Below, piece by piece: positions 26,624-40,638 of a stretch of DNA of 64,000 nucleotides. The first letter of the stretch is position 1. Each line of letters opens with the position of its first letter. The translations under genes and the position numbers were made by a program. The DNA is taken from positions 186,001 through 250,000 of the forward strand of contig VZRG01000750.1 in NCBI GenBank assembly GCA_013397435.1, written 5' to 3'. Source of the DNA: Erythrocercus mccallii. Taxonomy: Eukaryota > Chordata > Aves > Passeriformes > Dicruridae. The notes beneath the pieces are model-generated. The model did not search any database. It saw nothing but the letters and a program-made list of their open reading frames with translations, and was not told where the DNA came from.

Positions 26624-26640
26624 AAATAAATAAATAAATA
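26624..26640. repeat. (AAAT)n microsatellite
   Basis: Four AAAT units ending at 26640; a short simple repeat. Confidence 0.9.
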
Positions 26641-26979
26641 GAATCTATTGCCAAGTTCAAAGCTCTCATTGATAACAGTAATTCTGAGGGAGATGACTGA
26701 AAACTTTCTCTTAACATAAAAGATCATGGGAGTAATTTAAAACAATTTTAACAGCAAAGGCATGAAAGCTACTCCAAGAAGGGACACAGAATATGTTTTT
26801 TCAGCAAATCCATTTGTTTCCTTGGGAAGATGAGTATAGTGGGCCCATTAATATGAGACAAAAAAAATAGTAATTACACAAAAGATAAAGATCATTCACA
26901 CTATCTCAATCTCGAAAAAATTATCTGGAATATATGACTTAGGAATAAAATACACTTAAACCCCATAAAAATTATCAAA

Positions 26980-27353
26980 GGGCTAGAACATCTCTTCTAT
27001 GAGGAAAGACTTGAGAGAGTTGGGGGCGTTCAGAATAAAGAAGAGAGGGCTCCAGGAGGACCTTATTGCAGCCTTTCCATAAATTCAGGAAGCCTGTAAG
27101 ATGAAGAGAGACTTTCTATCAAGGACCCTAATAACAGGACAAGGGACAACAGTTTTAAACTGGAAAAGGATAGATTTAGACTGGACATAAGAAAGAAATT
27201 CTTTACAATGAGGTTTGCCTGAAGAAGCTGTGAATATCCCGTCCCTGGAAACCTTCAAGGTCAGGTTGGATGGAGCTTTGAACAACCTAGTGGGCTGGGG
27301 TAAGACTTGATCTCTTTAAAGGTCATTTCCAACACAAACCATTCTGTGACTCT
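26980..27353 (+). mobile_element. CR1 LINE 3' fragment, longest in the window
   Basis: About 370 bp in sense orientation. Landmarks in order: AACATCTCTTCTATGAGGAA, then GGGCTCCAGGAGGACCTTAT, GGACAAGGGACAACAGTTTT, TAAGAAAGAAATTCTTTACA, CTGGAAACCTTCAAGGTCAG, and a terminal ACCATTCTGTGACTCT. These match the CR1 3' region in order. The copy is 5'-truncated and diverged, with no intact reading frame. Confidence 0.92.
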
Positions 27354-30300
27354 AAAATAAGCTTAATTCTTGTACTGTTCATAGTTTCACAGAAGGCCAA
27401 GTACTGTAAAGGCTTGGCATCTGAACAGCAACAAACCAGACAAAATCTGCTATTTGCACTGACAGGATCTTGGCAGCAGGGAAAACTGCAGGCCATAACA
27501 ACTTCCACATTAGCCACATCCTGACCACAGCTCAAGTCTCTCATTTTTCGGCAAGACACTGATCTCTGCAAGGTTTGAGAAAGTTCTAGGCTTCCCTAAA
27601 CCTTGATACAGGGTCATGCAGATTATAGACTCTGGACTAATCTTTGCACAGATTTTGCCACTGCCAAAGAGAAACAGGCTTGTTTTTCTTACTACTGATT
27701 AAGTGTCCCAGGGAGCCACAGAAATTGGTTGATGCAGCTCCCATAGCTCAAATATTTTAGGAACCATGAGTTATAAGAAATCCAGCTCAAAAACATCACA
27801 CTTCTTGTTCAGAAAATACAAGATTGAGATCAAAGTCCAACTGCATTTTACCAACTGATTTTAATACCTCAAATAGATTACCTGAATGTTACTGCCTGTC
27901 CCCATCACATATAAAATGCTATTTGCGAATTTAACATGCATGCTGCAAGAAAGTGTATCCCTGCTCATGATTCTGTTAAAGTCAACAATGAGTAAAAATT
28001 ACCAACCAGCAACACCACAAAAATGGTTATAAATTTTCTGCCCAAGTGTTACAAGAGACCAGGCTTAGCCAAATGCATATTTTAGAAGAAATCTGAGACA
28101 GCTTTAAGGTTTTCAGTAGCAGGTGTTATTGTGCAGGTAACAGAGCAAACACACTCTCGGATCACAGGCAAGAGAAGAGAACCACCCCTGAGGCTGGGAA
28201 CTGCAGGGCAACCACAGGCACACACAGTCTCAATATGTCTGATATGAAAGTAAACTGAAAATAACTTATGCAGAATCACGGCTCCTAGGACCAACCCTTA
28301 AGCATAATTATAAATTCTATACTGAAGCTCATGCAGAGGACAAACCACCACAGTCACATGCTAAGATCAGCCTATTTATTTTGGCAAAGAAGCAAGAAGT
28401 GGAGTCAAGGAAAGCTTTTAGTCAGGTTGTAAATTCAGACACAAAATGCAGCTCAGGTGTTTTTAAATTCAAAACTTCCTGAACAATTACAGCTGGAAAA
28501 AATTTTTGAGAGAATGAGCACTGTCATGCTGTCACTGCAATTTCCCAGTTGGGGTCAGCAGCTCAAAGCATTTATTTGTGGCACTTGAGCCTTCATTTCA
28601 GACCCTGCAAAATATTTTACACAAAAAAGGCATCTCCAGAGGCTAGGAAACTCATCTAAGAAATAACACCAGGTCATCAAGTCCTGCCCATACATACTTC
28701 ATTTAATTCAGCTGCAATCTAGGTGTCCAAGAACTGTCCATCCAGTGATAATCTGATGGTTAGACATTTTGAAGGGAGTAGTGGATCTAAGTTTAGATAA
28801 CAAAGTGAAGATCTGCTAAATAAAAAGATATTGCAATTATCATGGACACTTTTTTCTTTTTCAATTACATGGATATTTAGTTTCAATTTCATTTTCCTCT
28901 CTTTAACAAATATTCAAGAATTTAACACTGGGGTGGGATTAGGATCATATAACAATACTTTTCACCTGAGGAACAAAATGGTAAATGAAAACACCTATAT
29001 TATTTTTAACTCTAAGTAACACGCTGCTTTCATTTTGTTGCTTTTTACATTTTGACTTAAACTGAACATACTAACATTGCATGTTAGGGCAAACAAAATA
29101 TTATGCATTCAAAATCAAAGATATTTTATAGACTTGAATGGTCAGTCTAAGATATTTCTGGTTTGGATTTCCTTTTTCTTTTTCACTAATTGTAAAGATT
29201 TCAACAATACCCATTATGTCAATAAAAAGAGAATTTTGGAAACAGAGGACATATTTATTTGCTCATCTTTTTCAAGTCATTATTTTTCCTGACATAAATC
29301 TGAAAGATAAGTTTTAAACTCAAGGGATACACCTCTGTTAGCAATAACACAGTTCAATAGGAGTAACTGTATAACAGTGAAATGGCAGCAAATGGAAGCA
29401 CCAAGGGACCAGTGCCCATACTACGTATATCTTGAGGGTTTTACTAGTTCTAGTTTGTACCAGATACCCCTGACTGAATATGAATTCACAGCTGCAGATT
29501 ATCAGGTGTTTTTCTAAGGAGCATCTTCAAGGCTGGTTTCATCCAAATAGGATCCAATGCAGACAACCAGGAGGTTCATTACAATAGTAAACTCCTAGGA
29601 TGAACTGAAACACTAATGGAGACACATCTCTACTCATTCTTTATCCAGCTGCTGATGGTTACTGGCATGAGAAAATACTCTTGTTCTAACATAGTGACAA
29701 ACCAGGTTACACTACATTTCCCCCCTTTTTATCTGCACTTCAACTTTATCAACATTTTTATCTTTGCTTTACTCTTTAATACCAAGCATGCGTGATCATA
29801 TAATATATAGCTACCATTCAAACATCATCACTTAACCAGGAAGAACAGCCTTAAAACAATTGAGAGATAGTTGTTTTAAGTAACAAATTTTTCTTCCTGC
29901 TCTCTTCTTCAAGTACAGACTATTGCTATTCCAACACAAAAATTCTGCTTTAGATCTCCAAAGTTCAATACTTCAAATTTATGCTTCTTAGAGTTCAAAT
30001 GCCAACCAGCTAAACACAAGTTCCATCCTTCAGAGCTTATACAATTGTAATGATCTCACCCTCTAAACACAAAACATGATTAAAATTATCTTTATTTCCA
30101 CCTCAATTGTCCCAAGATGCTTTAGCAGACCCCATCCTATGAGCCCCAGCCAACCCAGGGACACTGCACTCCACGTGCCTGTCAAGCAGCTTGCACCCTG
30201 GCTGTGGAAGGACGCAGGGATACTGTTGTCTAATCAAGAATGTCTCAAAGTAAAACATCACTTGCATGCCCAGCTGGTAACTCACCGCTGGCTCCCCATC

Positions 30301-30980
30301 AAATGATGCTGCAGACTAGAAATGTGGAAACAACAGCAACAGGAATGCAAGTAAGTCCTGTTCCTGCACGTTTGGACATAGCTCTGTTCAGTAGTCCAAA
30401 CAAAGGCTTGTACTTATTCAGCCTACAAATAACTTTAATCACTTTGTTTTGTCTAAAACTGGAATATAGATTCCTCTCTCTGGTAGTTAATCTTACTGCT
30501 GCTTGTCAGACAGGAGAGATTTGAATTAGGGCTTTAAGTCAAAAGCACAGCTAGTAACTGCAATTGTGCAGACCTAACCATGTATCAAAATTTCTGTTCC
30601 TGTTCCAACATCACATTATAAAAAGTTAAATTCTATTTCATTTATGGACAATATATAAAACACAAACCCAAATTGCTTCAAAAACACACTGAAAGATACT
30701 ATTAAAAATACTCTCAAGGAGAGTGCAAAAGGCTCACACACAGAAGCTTAAAGTTCGCAAATACAAGATTGGTGCAATGTTAACTCTTCCCCATAAAACC
30801 ACAGATACCACCACCTAAAAAACCTAGTAAACCTCTCTCTTCCCTCTGCCAGGACAAGAAGTATCCAGGACAAAAGTCAAATTTCCCATTTCTTGGTACC
30901 CTTCTCCCCAACACAGGCAGTACGAGTCCTAGCAACAACAGAAAAATATCTCTGCCAACATGTATGATCTGTACTTCTAA

Positions 30981-31168
30981 GCAATTCTTTATTGAGAGGA
31001 TGGGGAAGTGCTGAAACAGGTTGCCCAGAGAACTTGTGGATGCCCCATCCTCAAAGCGTGGCTTTGAACAACCTGGTCTAGTGAAACATGTCCCTGCCCA
31101 TGGCAGGTGGGTTGGAATTAGGTGAGCTTTAAGGTTCCTTCCAACCCAAACCATTCTATGATTCTGTG
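30981..31168 (+). mobile_element. CR1 LINE 3' fragment
   Basis: Sense-oriented CR1 tail: CAGGTTGCCCAGAGAACTTG, then TGGATGCCCCATCC, ACAACCTGGTCTAGTG, TCCCTGCCCATGGCAGG, CCTTCCAACCCAAACC and ATTCTATGATTCTGTG. Clear family match; a non-coding remnant. Confidence 0.93.
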
Positions 31169-33625
31169 TTAAAAATAAACAAAGTAAGTCTGCATGAACT
31201 TTGAATTACAGGTGGACTCAAGGAGTATACACAATCCCTTTGTAGACATAAAAGTTTCCCTTTATTAAAAGCAAAATATTTGGTACAGCAATACAAGCAT
31301 ATCCAAAACATTAAGCAGAAAATAAATACAATTTTTTTAATATTTCAAAAAGAAGAAGGTACATATAGCAAACTATTTACCAAACAACTGTATTTTTTTG
31401 TTCTTGTGTTTGTGCAACATAAAGGGGAAAAAAGGAAAATATAACCTCCATTAGCAAACCTTCTGGAACTTACTACCAAAGTTTCCTTGAGCTATCTCAT
31501 GTCAAGGATGGTTAACATTCATTGTGTTTCTCAACTGTAAAAGTGGGGTACTTTTTGTGGATCACAGAGATTTGGCCCATACAAAATTTAGGATTTAAAT
31601 AACACTCCTCTAGGACAGTTAGAAATAACTGCTGGTTTGGCAGTCCTCAAAAAGGAGATTAAGAAAAAGTAATATTTCAAAGACCCCACACATATGAAAT
31701 TTATGACAGAAATTCAGCAGAATGGTGCTCAGCATAGATTTCAGGGAGTCCAGAAATCAAAAAGACTAAATGATTTTTTAATGAGCAAAATTGACATCAC
31801 AGATTCAAACCATGTCTCAGCTACATGCCTACATATACCACGGACAGTCAATACACTCAATATCTAAACCATCAAGAAAGGTAATCATATGGATTTGCCT
31901 ATATGAGTGAGAAGGACCAGAAAGCATGAAACAGACATTTCCACTCAGTACTTTTATCTAATTGACATTCTTGAAGAAATTTCTGATTTTCTAAACACTA
32001 TTTCCAAGAAATAGGCGCAACACAATTTAATGCAATCTGCTATACATCATTAGGATTCACCCAGGTGACATAAGAGGAAAACCCAAACTTAATTAGATCA
32101 TTTCAGATCAGTTGCTATGAAATCAATGGGGTTTGTTATTTGGCGCATTTAAACCTATTATCCAGTTAATCAATTAGAGAAGAGGATAATGTGAAATAGT
32201 TCTTAAGCATGCTTCAAAGATACTTAAATCTTCTTATATTTTTTCCTTTAATTCTAACACCTGGTATGATCAAAAGCAGAATGTCTAAAGCCTTCCTCCA
32301 ATTCTAGAACAATCTAAATCAATAGTTTCAAAATCCTTTCCACTGAAAATACATTATTACTAATTTCTAACCTCAAGGCTCCTTTGTTCTTCCAAGTTTA
32401 TGGCAAGACATCTCCTTACGCTCTCCTACATCTTTGCAGCTTTCTAAATGCTCAGTGCCAGCCATACAGAAATTCCATCTGGTTTCAAACACCTCTTGGC
32501 CAAATAAAAAACTGTAAGGGTCATGTAATGACAAGTTAAGTACATGTACTATTTACATGGAAAACAAACTACAGAATACTTCAATCTAAAGCTGTAGAAA
32601 AAGCTGTAATACACAGCCAGTAGAAGCAGAGACCACACAGACTAGAAACAGAACTATTTTGAACACTTTTAACAATTTTGAAAATACTTTGAAGAATTAC
32701 TTTTAACTATTAATACAGATTTTAAATCAAGACTAGATTTTTTTTTCTTCTTAGTTCAATATTTTTCTATCTGATTTGCAAGATGTCACACCCAGTGTGC
32801 AAAGCAACTGCTTTGGGGTTTTTTTTAATATACACCAGACACAGCCAAAGTCAAGCACTAGTGCCATCTGACAGAAACACTTTGGAGTCAGTTCCTGGCT
32901 GGTTTCAGCATTTGCAGATATTCCATGGACTCAGAAATGTTAATTATGTCAATCAAAAAGCCCAGAAAACAGTCCAAAAAGTCACATGCAAAGTCCTCAC
33001 GTTAAAAACATTTAATTGACGCTTTCCTGATTACAAGAAAGACCCTCAACCTGCTGCTTACAAAATAGCAAACCGCAAAACAGTCCCTGATTTTTTTCAT
33101 GGAAAACTAATACATAACTAGTTTTTTAAAGATGAGGAATGCAATGCAGAAGAGACTGTACTGCTATTGAAGGAAAGACTGTGAGGTCATGTGAAACTTA
33201 TCATCAGTGAACCAACAACAAGACAACCTGATGGCTCCTCTTCTCAAGGCTTTACAGCTTCCTGGACCTGTGGTCTACAGTACAGCAAGCCAAGTTCACT
33301 CAAGCATTCTATTTAGAACTCCAGTCTGGAAGTCTTCAGCATTTCCTATATTCCAGCAAATATATTCTTTATTTCAGATATATATATTTTCTTTCACCCG
33401 AAATTTGAGCTCCACGGGAGCTTAAGCTACAGTGATCAGGAATTCAACACTAAAGTTAGATATGATTAATTCAAATTCCTTCTTGCAAATATAAATGTTT
33501 CAAATCTACTTTCAGGGTGGATATTTCTTCACACTGTTGTTGAATGACCTGAGCGTCATCTTGGATGAGCAGGGGGAAGCTAACAGTAAACTCCTCATAG
33601 AATTCTTGTATTTCCTCTCTAGAGT

Positions 33626-33653
33626 AAAAAGTCCTCCTTGGGGAGGAATTTTT
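33626..33653. repeat. Short inverted repeat (12-bp arms, one mismatch)
   Basis: AAAAAGTCCTCC, a TTGG loop, then GGAGGAATTTTT. Could fold as a hairpin in either strand; no known element recognised around it. Confidence 0.5.
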
Positions 33654-36600
33654 GGGTTTGAATTATTCATGGGAGATAGAAAACTAAAAGTTTTTAAGTA
33701 CAGTTGTTTCACATCATCATATGACTAGAGATCTTCTAAGGTCATCTTAGAAAAAATTCAAAACAGTGTAAAAGAAACAATTGTGTAGAATGTAAGTACG
33801 ATGAAGATCTTGGAAATTATTACAAGTCAGGTACTTCCTCAGGAACCCAGAAAACTCCAGTTCCTTTGGTGCTGAGACAGCAACAATCACATGGGGTTCA
33901 GCCACCTCCCAGTGACCTACATGAAGTCTTGAGGCAAGAACTCAAGAACAACTGAATTCAAAAAGAGAAAATATAGTACAGAGCAGCCCAATGATACAAC
34001 TTTCAACTCACTGAACTAAAAAAAGCCAAAACAAAACACAACCAACCAACACACCTATTTTGCAAAATGCACCAACATATGAATCAGTATCCTCGTCACG
34101 CCACCTTAATGGAGACTCCACCTCTCTTTACAAAGAGTCCTGTTCCACCCTCCACAATAGCATACCTGTCTTCAATTACAATGAAGTATGTGCTTCCTTT
34201 TATTGACTGAAGGACACACGGTCTGAAGAACTGTCTTATTATTTCTATTAATAAATAAAACCCATGACATTGCGTTTTGGTATCAGTGCTCTGTTCAGAG
34301 GAAATTCAGAGCTTCCAGAGTTTCTGCTTTACTTGGGTGATTAATGAAAAGAACTTGCTGGCTATTATGGCTTACTCTAACTTAAAAAAAAAAGCATGCC
34401 TCTTGAATAACTCAAATAACTTGGGAACAATAAAAGAAACAAGATTAATCAAATGCCTTCTCAAATGCCTGTACATCCAGTTTCTATGTTGCCTTCAGAC
34501 ACAAGGGTGAAACATGCTGGCTAACTTCCAGTGTTATGACCTGTGAAGAATACAAATCTAAATTTCCTAAAATAAAAATATCATTGCATGTCTGTTAAGA
34601 AATAATAAACTTTTTCTAGAAGTGACAAGTACGCAAAAGTTTCTGACATTCGAGTACAAGAGAGACATACAATTATATTTCAAAGGTTGAGAAAAAAGCA
34701 TTTGCTTTTTCAGCTTCCACTCTATAAAACTCATTCAAGTTTTACTGGATGCTATAGTTTACCTAATTTCTCCACACATCCAGCCTGTGCTGTGTGATGA
34801 TCTTCCAGAAGCTTTTGACAGCATTCTGGAAATGTGTCCAGCATAACACTAATAACAGCATAGGAAACCCTAATACACCAGGTGTGGCTTCAGAGATGAA
34901 GGCTGAGCCACCCAGGAAGTGCTCTAATAACTACTGCAGCCTTCCTGTAAGCTTTTACCATTAAGGGTCTCTTGAACTAGATTTATACTGAAAAGCATCA
35001 GGGAGATATAGGACAGAGGACTGATTTTTTGCCTGACCTGCTCTTCTATTGTAGCAGTGGAATAAAAGATAGGCTTTGATTGTAGTGAATGATTTTCATC
35101 TTCTTTGATACTTGGCTTCTCCCCTTTTCCTAAGTATCCCTTAGTTTATCTTTTTTCCCAGCCTCACAATGCCTTCAAAAAAAAAAAAAGTTTCTTTCTA
35201 GAAAGAAATTCTCATTTAGAGTTAAAACTGTCGTCTAAAAAACTTCTTGCAATGCTCTGGACTGCTTTTTGTTTTGGGCAACCCAAGAGGCCCAGAGCTG
35301 CCCATTCTGCCAGTGGAGCTGTGCTAATCCTGCACTGTGCTGAGCCTCTAAGCCCAGCCAGCCAGCAAGGCTCTGCCTGGAAGGTCAGTCACATCTGCTC
35401 AGCCTCCCCTGTCCATCATGCACCCAGCTCAGCAGCCATTGCTCCAGATCATGCTTTCCCATGTGGCTGTTTCTGCCTACACCACCCTGCTCAACATCAG
35501 CATTCATAATTTTGGATGTCTGGTAGTTACTCCCCTTGTTGAGCCCTTCTGCTCTAAATTGCCTGCTCCTTACACATTAAGCTGCACCTAAAATTAGCCT
35601 GAAAAGCTGATCTTCATCTCAAAGCATTCTGCTCACTGAGTATTCTGCTCACTTCCATTTTTTCAAAACAGGAAGACCGACTGCTACTTTGGTCCAGGAA
35701 GGTAGTGAATGAATTTTAGGAGGTAAAAGACATAGGGCTTTCCTTGTGCTTTGCTAATCCAGGAAAAGCTCAGCACGTTATCATCTGGTGTAAGCACCAC
35801 TGTGAAAAGCCAAAGGAGATCCCAGCAGAGCAGCAACTCACAATAGCCTGCAACAACACAAAGTATTCCTTCCTGCTGATTCGCATGGAGAGCCAGCATG
35901 TTCTACTGCAGGGCTTCCGATGTTGTGCTGGGCGCACGTGAGCAAAGCTGGCCATGACAGGAATGTTCCCTGCAGCAAATGTGTCCTCCACATCACTCTC
36001 CAAACCTCAGCCTGATGAGCAGGGTTAACTGTAGGTTGACAGCTTCCAAGTAATTACAGCCATTCCCGATCCAGTGCTAACTGGTATGACAATGATCATT
36101 CTCCACTAGGGAAGGCAGAAAACAAAGAAGAAAACACAGATTTTTGATTAAACTCTCTTCCTAATCATCAAATTCTGCTTCTACCAGATGTTCTGCCCTG
36201 CATCTCTCTACTACCCTTTTGACTAGACACCAAGCTTGGCTGATAAGTAAAGTAAAAGCCAGCTTTTCTTTCATCCTCAGAAAACCACACTGATGCAGCC
36301 AGTTTTACTTGCTCTATTGTACAAACTCCATTTGCAATCTGTCTTGGTATAGGCAGTCGACAAAGAGCATGTGAAGCTGCATGCTCATCTGTAGGATTGA
36401 CGCCATGCAAATCCTTCCCATTGCTAGCAAGTTGTGAAACACAAAAGGCAGGATATCCTGGAAGTAGTGTAACATAAATGAAAAAAAAGGAAAGTCATGT
36501 GTCCTGAGAATAACTTACACAGTGATTCTTTAGGGGCAGAAGCTGATCCTGAAAAAAGAAGTCTAATCCAGAGGGAGACACATTGCAAAACCATCAACAA

Positions 36601-39600
36601 ACGAAACATCACCAAGTATCCAAATTGCACCAGAGTGATCCAGGCAGACAAAGGACGGGCAAGACATGATGGAACCCAGGAAGCCAATCCAGGTGACATG
36701 CTAACATCATCCACTGGCGCAGTCATTATATTCTACACTCTGCTGAACTCCAAATGAATGCTATCACATGCATCTGGGTCAAAATTTGACTGCCATTACA
36801 TGCAACAGTGCAAAGAGGTGGTATCAGCTATCACTGAACCAAGGTCTGCATCCAATTACTTGCTATAGCCTGCAGCGCCCAAGCTCCACACCATGCCATT
36901 CCTGTCCCAGCTGGGTGGAAGCCCTTGGAAGACAGCCTGATACCTGAAAAAGGGGAAATGCTCTTCAGCTAAGAGAAGACTTTTAAAAAGCCTTCATTCT
37001 CCTCCCGTATTTTCTGCTTGTTAGTATTGAAACAGATGCAAAGACCTTGACAGGAGTATAATAATAGAGAAGGCACAATAGTTTTCCTTTATTTCCCTAG
37101 GTATTAGCACCAGCTTTTAGCTCATGTTAAAAATGCAGTATAGTCCGAACACTTGCAGGAGATGCTTGAGGGAAGTGATTGAGGGAAGTCAGAAAAAAGG
37201 GAAAAAAAATCCTTGTTCTTCAATGGTAGTAACTTGAAGTCTGCTAAAACACAAGCTTCAAAAATAAACAGCACCCTCACCAATAAGCAAACATTGTTTT
37301 AAATGCTTGCTAATATTACTAGGCTAATTTATCACAGCATAAAATTGTTTTTTCTGAAAGTATGGCTATTACTTCACATTCAACTCAGTTCTTCTCTGTC
37401 TTTACATGTGTGACAGTTACACAGCTTTTCCTTACACAAAGACCTGAAACAAAATAAAATTAAACAGTTGGGAAGAAAGTCCTCACACAGATGTGCTTCC
37501 TTCATTATCAGACTGGAGATTATTGGTTAGAGTTTTGTGGATTTGCCTGCCTATAAAATGTTCCTCACAAAATTAGGCCATGAATTTAAAATTAAGCAGC
37601 TGATCAAACTGAACAAAACAAAGCTACAGTAGCCTCACACACAGCTGCATTTTGTCCATTCAAATTTCTCCCTAACTATGTACAGTGGAGGAAGTAACAA
37701 CTCCTTTTGAGAAGGTTCCTGTCTTACTTGGATCCCCTAAAAACTACTAGGACATTTCCAACAAGATGACCAATGGAAATGAAAGGCTGCTAGAGAGAAC
37801 ATGCTGAGTCTTAGAAAAACATAAGCCAATTAGCTTTCATTAATTACCATTAACCACACCTTAGCACACCTTCAGATGTCACTCCAAAATCTTTACCTGT
37901 CTTGGGGTGAAATACTTAGCCCAAATTGCAAGGCCTTGTGTTCTTACACCCAGAGCAGGCACACCCAGGGTCAATGCCTGGACATGTACAGGGATCAGGC
38001 AGCATCTTTACCACTGATGAGAAAACATGGTCAAAGTCCTGCCCAGGCATGGCAGGAAGGGCAGCCCCCGATGCTAACCTATTTTGCACAAAAGCAGTCA
38101 AAATAGCATTTTTCTTCTACTACAATCTTCGAGTATTTCCTTTTTCTGGGGTCCCTTTGATCCTCTTAGCTCCTCAAACTTTCCCACCTTGACATCACCT
38201 TTCAGCCTTCATGTATTTCTTAAGAAGGAGCTCACCTCAAAATAGTCTTCCCAGTAGTTTCCCGCTCCCCTGCTTCCACCTCCTCCCTCGGGCTAAAGGA
38301 GCAGTCACTCAGTAAACACACCAGTGACATGAAGTGCCTTTTGTCTGCCCTCCTCTCTCCCAAAGGGATTTGTAAAGAGACCAGGACTAATACTAAAAAA
38401 AAATCATCTCAAACAGCTATTTTGTTGGTTTTTAACTTAAACCATATAAATTTCCACTTCCATCCTATGTACTCAAGCAGTCAGTACTTATAAGTCACTC
38501 AAAATCTCAAGCTTTTATTAAACAACAAACAAACAAAAAAATCAGGAAATAATATAACTGCATTTTTTAAGGCATTAAAAAAAAATCTCTTTCTAAAGAG
38601 ATCAAACTGATCCCAGACTCTAACAGAAGCTGCAAAGGGCAGTTTAAAAAAAAAATCTGTGAACCAACTTTATCTATTATAACCCCTGCTAGGCCGACTA
38701 CTACATGATCAGACACAGAATGGCAAAAGAAATGAAGCCAACCTCCAATACTTGCTAAAATAAACTATTTTTAGTTCCAAATTAAAAAAATCTGATGTAA
38801 TATTTCACAAAAATACATACATGTATGCAATACTGGAAAAAGCTGAAAGGATTTAAACTGAAGGAGAACAATCTGTAAGAGTATATGATCAACACATTAT
38901 TTATATTTGTCACTGCTGCTTTGGTGTTGAATATATACAATTTAGCACATAATCCAGAAATACTCATAGCATCAGATGTCACATCATCAAAAGACTGCAT
39001 GTTCATTGACAATAGGAAAGAAAAGCAGCCGCAAGAAAAGCAGTTACTTAGACCACTGAACTGTAAAAAACCATGTTCTATGGGTGTTGACCTTTTGAGT
39101 AAGACATGACTTGTACAGGATGATAAAAGGCTAAGAAACTTCATGGCTAAGATTCCTCTCCCTGGGTAAGTATGAAATAATCTTTTTCTTTTGAAAGGAT
39201 GTAGAACTTTACAGCAAAACATAAAACAATATCTAAAATTTGTTTCAGGTTACCACTGAAATATGACACAAAAGGTATTTCAAAAAAATCCTTCCCCTAA
39301 ACAAAGCATAAAATTTGTTCTTGAAAGACTTTTTCAAAAGCCCATAGTGCATGTCTGAACACCCAAAGAGAAAAAATTTTAATAGAGGATATTCATGCAG
39401 TGAACCAAACACTTTCAAGGTCCAAATAATCCAAGATTAAGTGTCTGACCATAACTAAATTTCAGGTGTTTGAGAAGATGCAACACTACTGTAATGGGAT
39501 GACAACCAAAGACAGATCATCCTACCATCTACAAAACCACATGTGTACAGAAGAAACAGGAGAGCTTTGTTCCCAACAGCTCCAATTCAACACAACTGTG

Positions 39601-40161
39601 AGAGCTCACCTCTCATGTTTCCCAATAACTTTGAAATTTGAAGCAATGCTCTTAACCACAGCGAAAAGAAGATCAGCTACTAAAATCTGTAAAAATCGTT
39701 AGAGGCTCTACTTTGGGAAAAAAATCGGAAGAGGACTGACAGGCCCAGCAGTACACTCATTGGAAAGCAAGCCATATATGAGAGAAGCAGAAACAGCATC
39801 GTTCCTGGCATGTCCACATAAGTAACACTCCTTGCTGTACAGCAGAGAGATAGAATCCACTGCAGAATGCCATTTGTGTACACAAGCACTTGCCATAAAC
39901 GCTGCCTGCATGAGCACTGCCAAGGCTTTAAAGCAATCAGCAAACACCAAAAAAATAACTCAATAGGAGCGCAGAAAATGAGACGACGATTTATGTCACA
40001 AGTTTTCCTATCTTTGTAAAGGATTCCAGGTAACAAAAAGCTGAAAAAAAAAAACCAACCCCAAAATAAACTCATTCTCACCTCCAAAACCACCACATGT
40101 ACTAAACCCAAGTGTTTTTATCTTTACACAGTAATAAAAGTCCATATTATCCTAGGGCCCG

Positions 40162-40469
40162 TGGGCCTGATATTTCTGAGCCTGAGAATTGCTAGCGCTT
40201 CCCAAGGGAAACTTTTCAACAGTTTTGCTTGTTTCAAAACAATTTGTGTAAACAGTATTTCTTTCCCATAAAAATCTCTCTCTCAATTGTTGTTTTGCTA
40301 TTTCTGTTACTTAACCAATAGAGAGAGGTGTCAATCCTATGGACCAATACTGTGTCTTTTTAGCGCAGCATGTTATAAAAAGGCTGAATGAATTGTAAAT
40401 AAAGCCTTCTGATTTTCTTCTGCCTTTGGACAGGAGTCAAGCATCTTTATTTCATGTCCTGTTGTGACA
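40162..40469 (+). mobile_element. Probable solo LTR of an endogenous retrovirus
   Basis: About 300 bp with retroviral LTR architecture on the plus strand: CCAAT boxes at 40315-40319 and 40344-40348, a TATAAAA box at 40374-40380, an AATAAA signal at 40398-40403, then a short U5-like part ending in TTGTGACA at 40469. There is no adjacent gag, pol or env sequence, so it would be a solo LTR left by recombination. The left edge is uncertain (TG at 40162 or 40169) and I cannot show a clean target-site duplication. Family not assigned with certainty. Confidence 0.6.
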
Positions 40470-40546
40470 TAGGCCCTCTGAAGTTCATGCTCTTTTACAA
40501 TCCTCTCCCATCCTACTCTATGACTGTGTCCTTGTGTGTCACTGTG

Positions 40547-40638
40547 CCTAGGTGTCCCTGCCCACAGCAGGGGATGGAACTAAATCATCTTTAGGGTCTT
40601 TTCCGACCCAGGCCTTTCTGTGATTCTATGATTCTATT
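40547..40638 (+). mobile_element. CR1 LINE 3' fragment
   Basis: Reads GGTGTCCCTGCCCACAGCAG, then GGATGGAACTAAATCATCTT, TTTTCCGACCCAGGCC and TGTGATTCTATGATTCTAT, a sense CR1 tail. It begins about 75 bp after the end of the putative LTR. Confidence 0.9.

Noticed and set aside
38782..39222. 146-codon minus-strand open frame
   Set aside because: Phe/Cys/Ser-rich translation of AT-rich DNA with no domain, no promoter and no homology I recognise.
39680..40111. 143-codon minus-strand open frame
   Set aside because: Same grounds: hydrophobic residue bias expected from AT-rich DNA, and no recognisable family.
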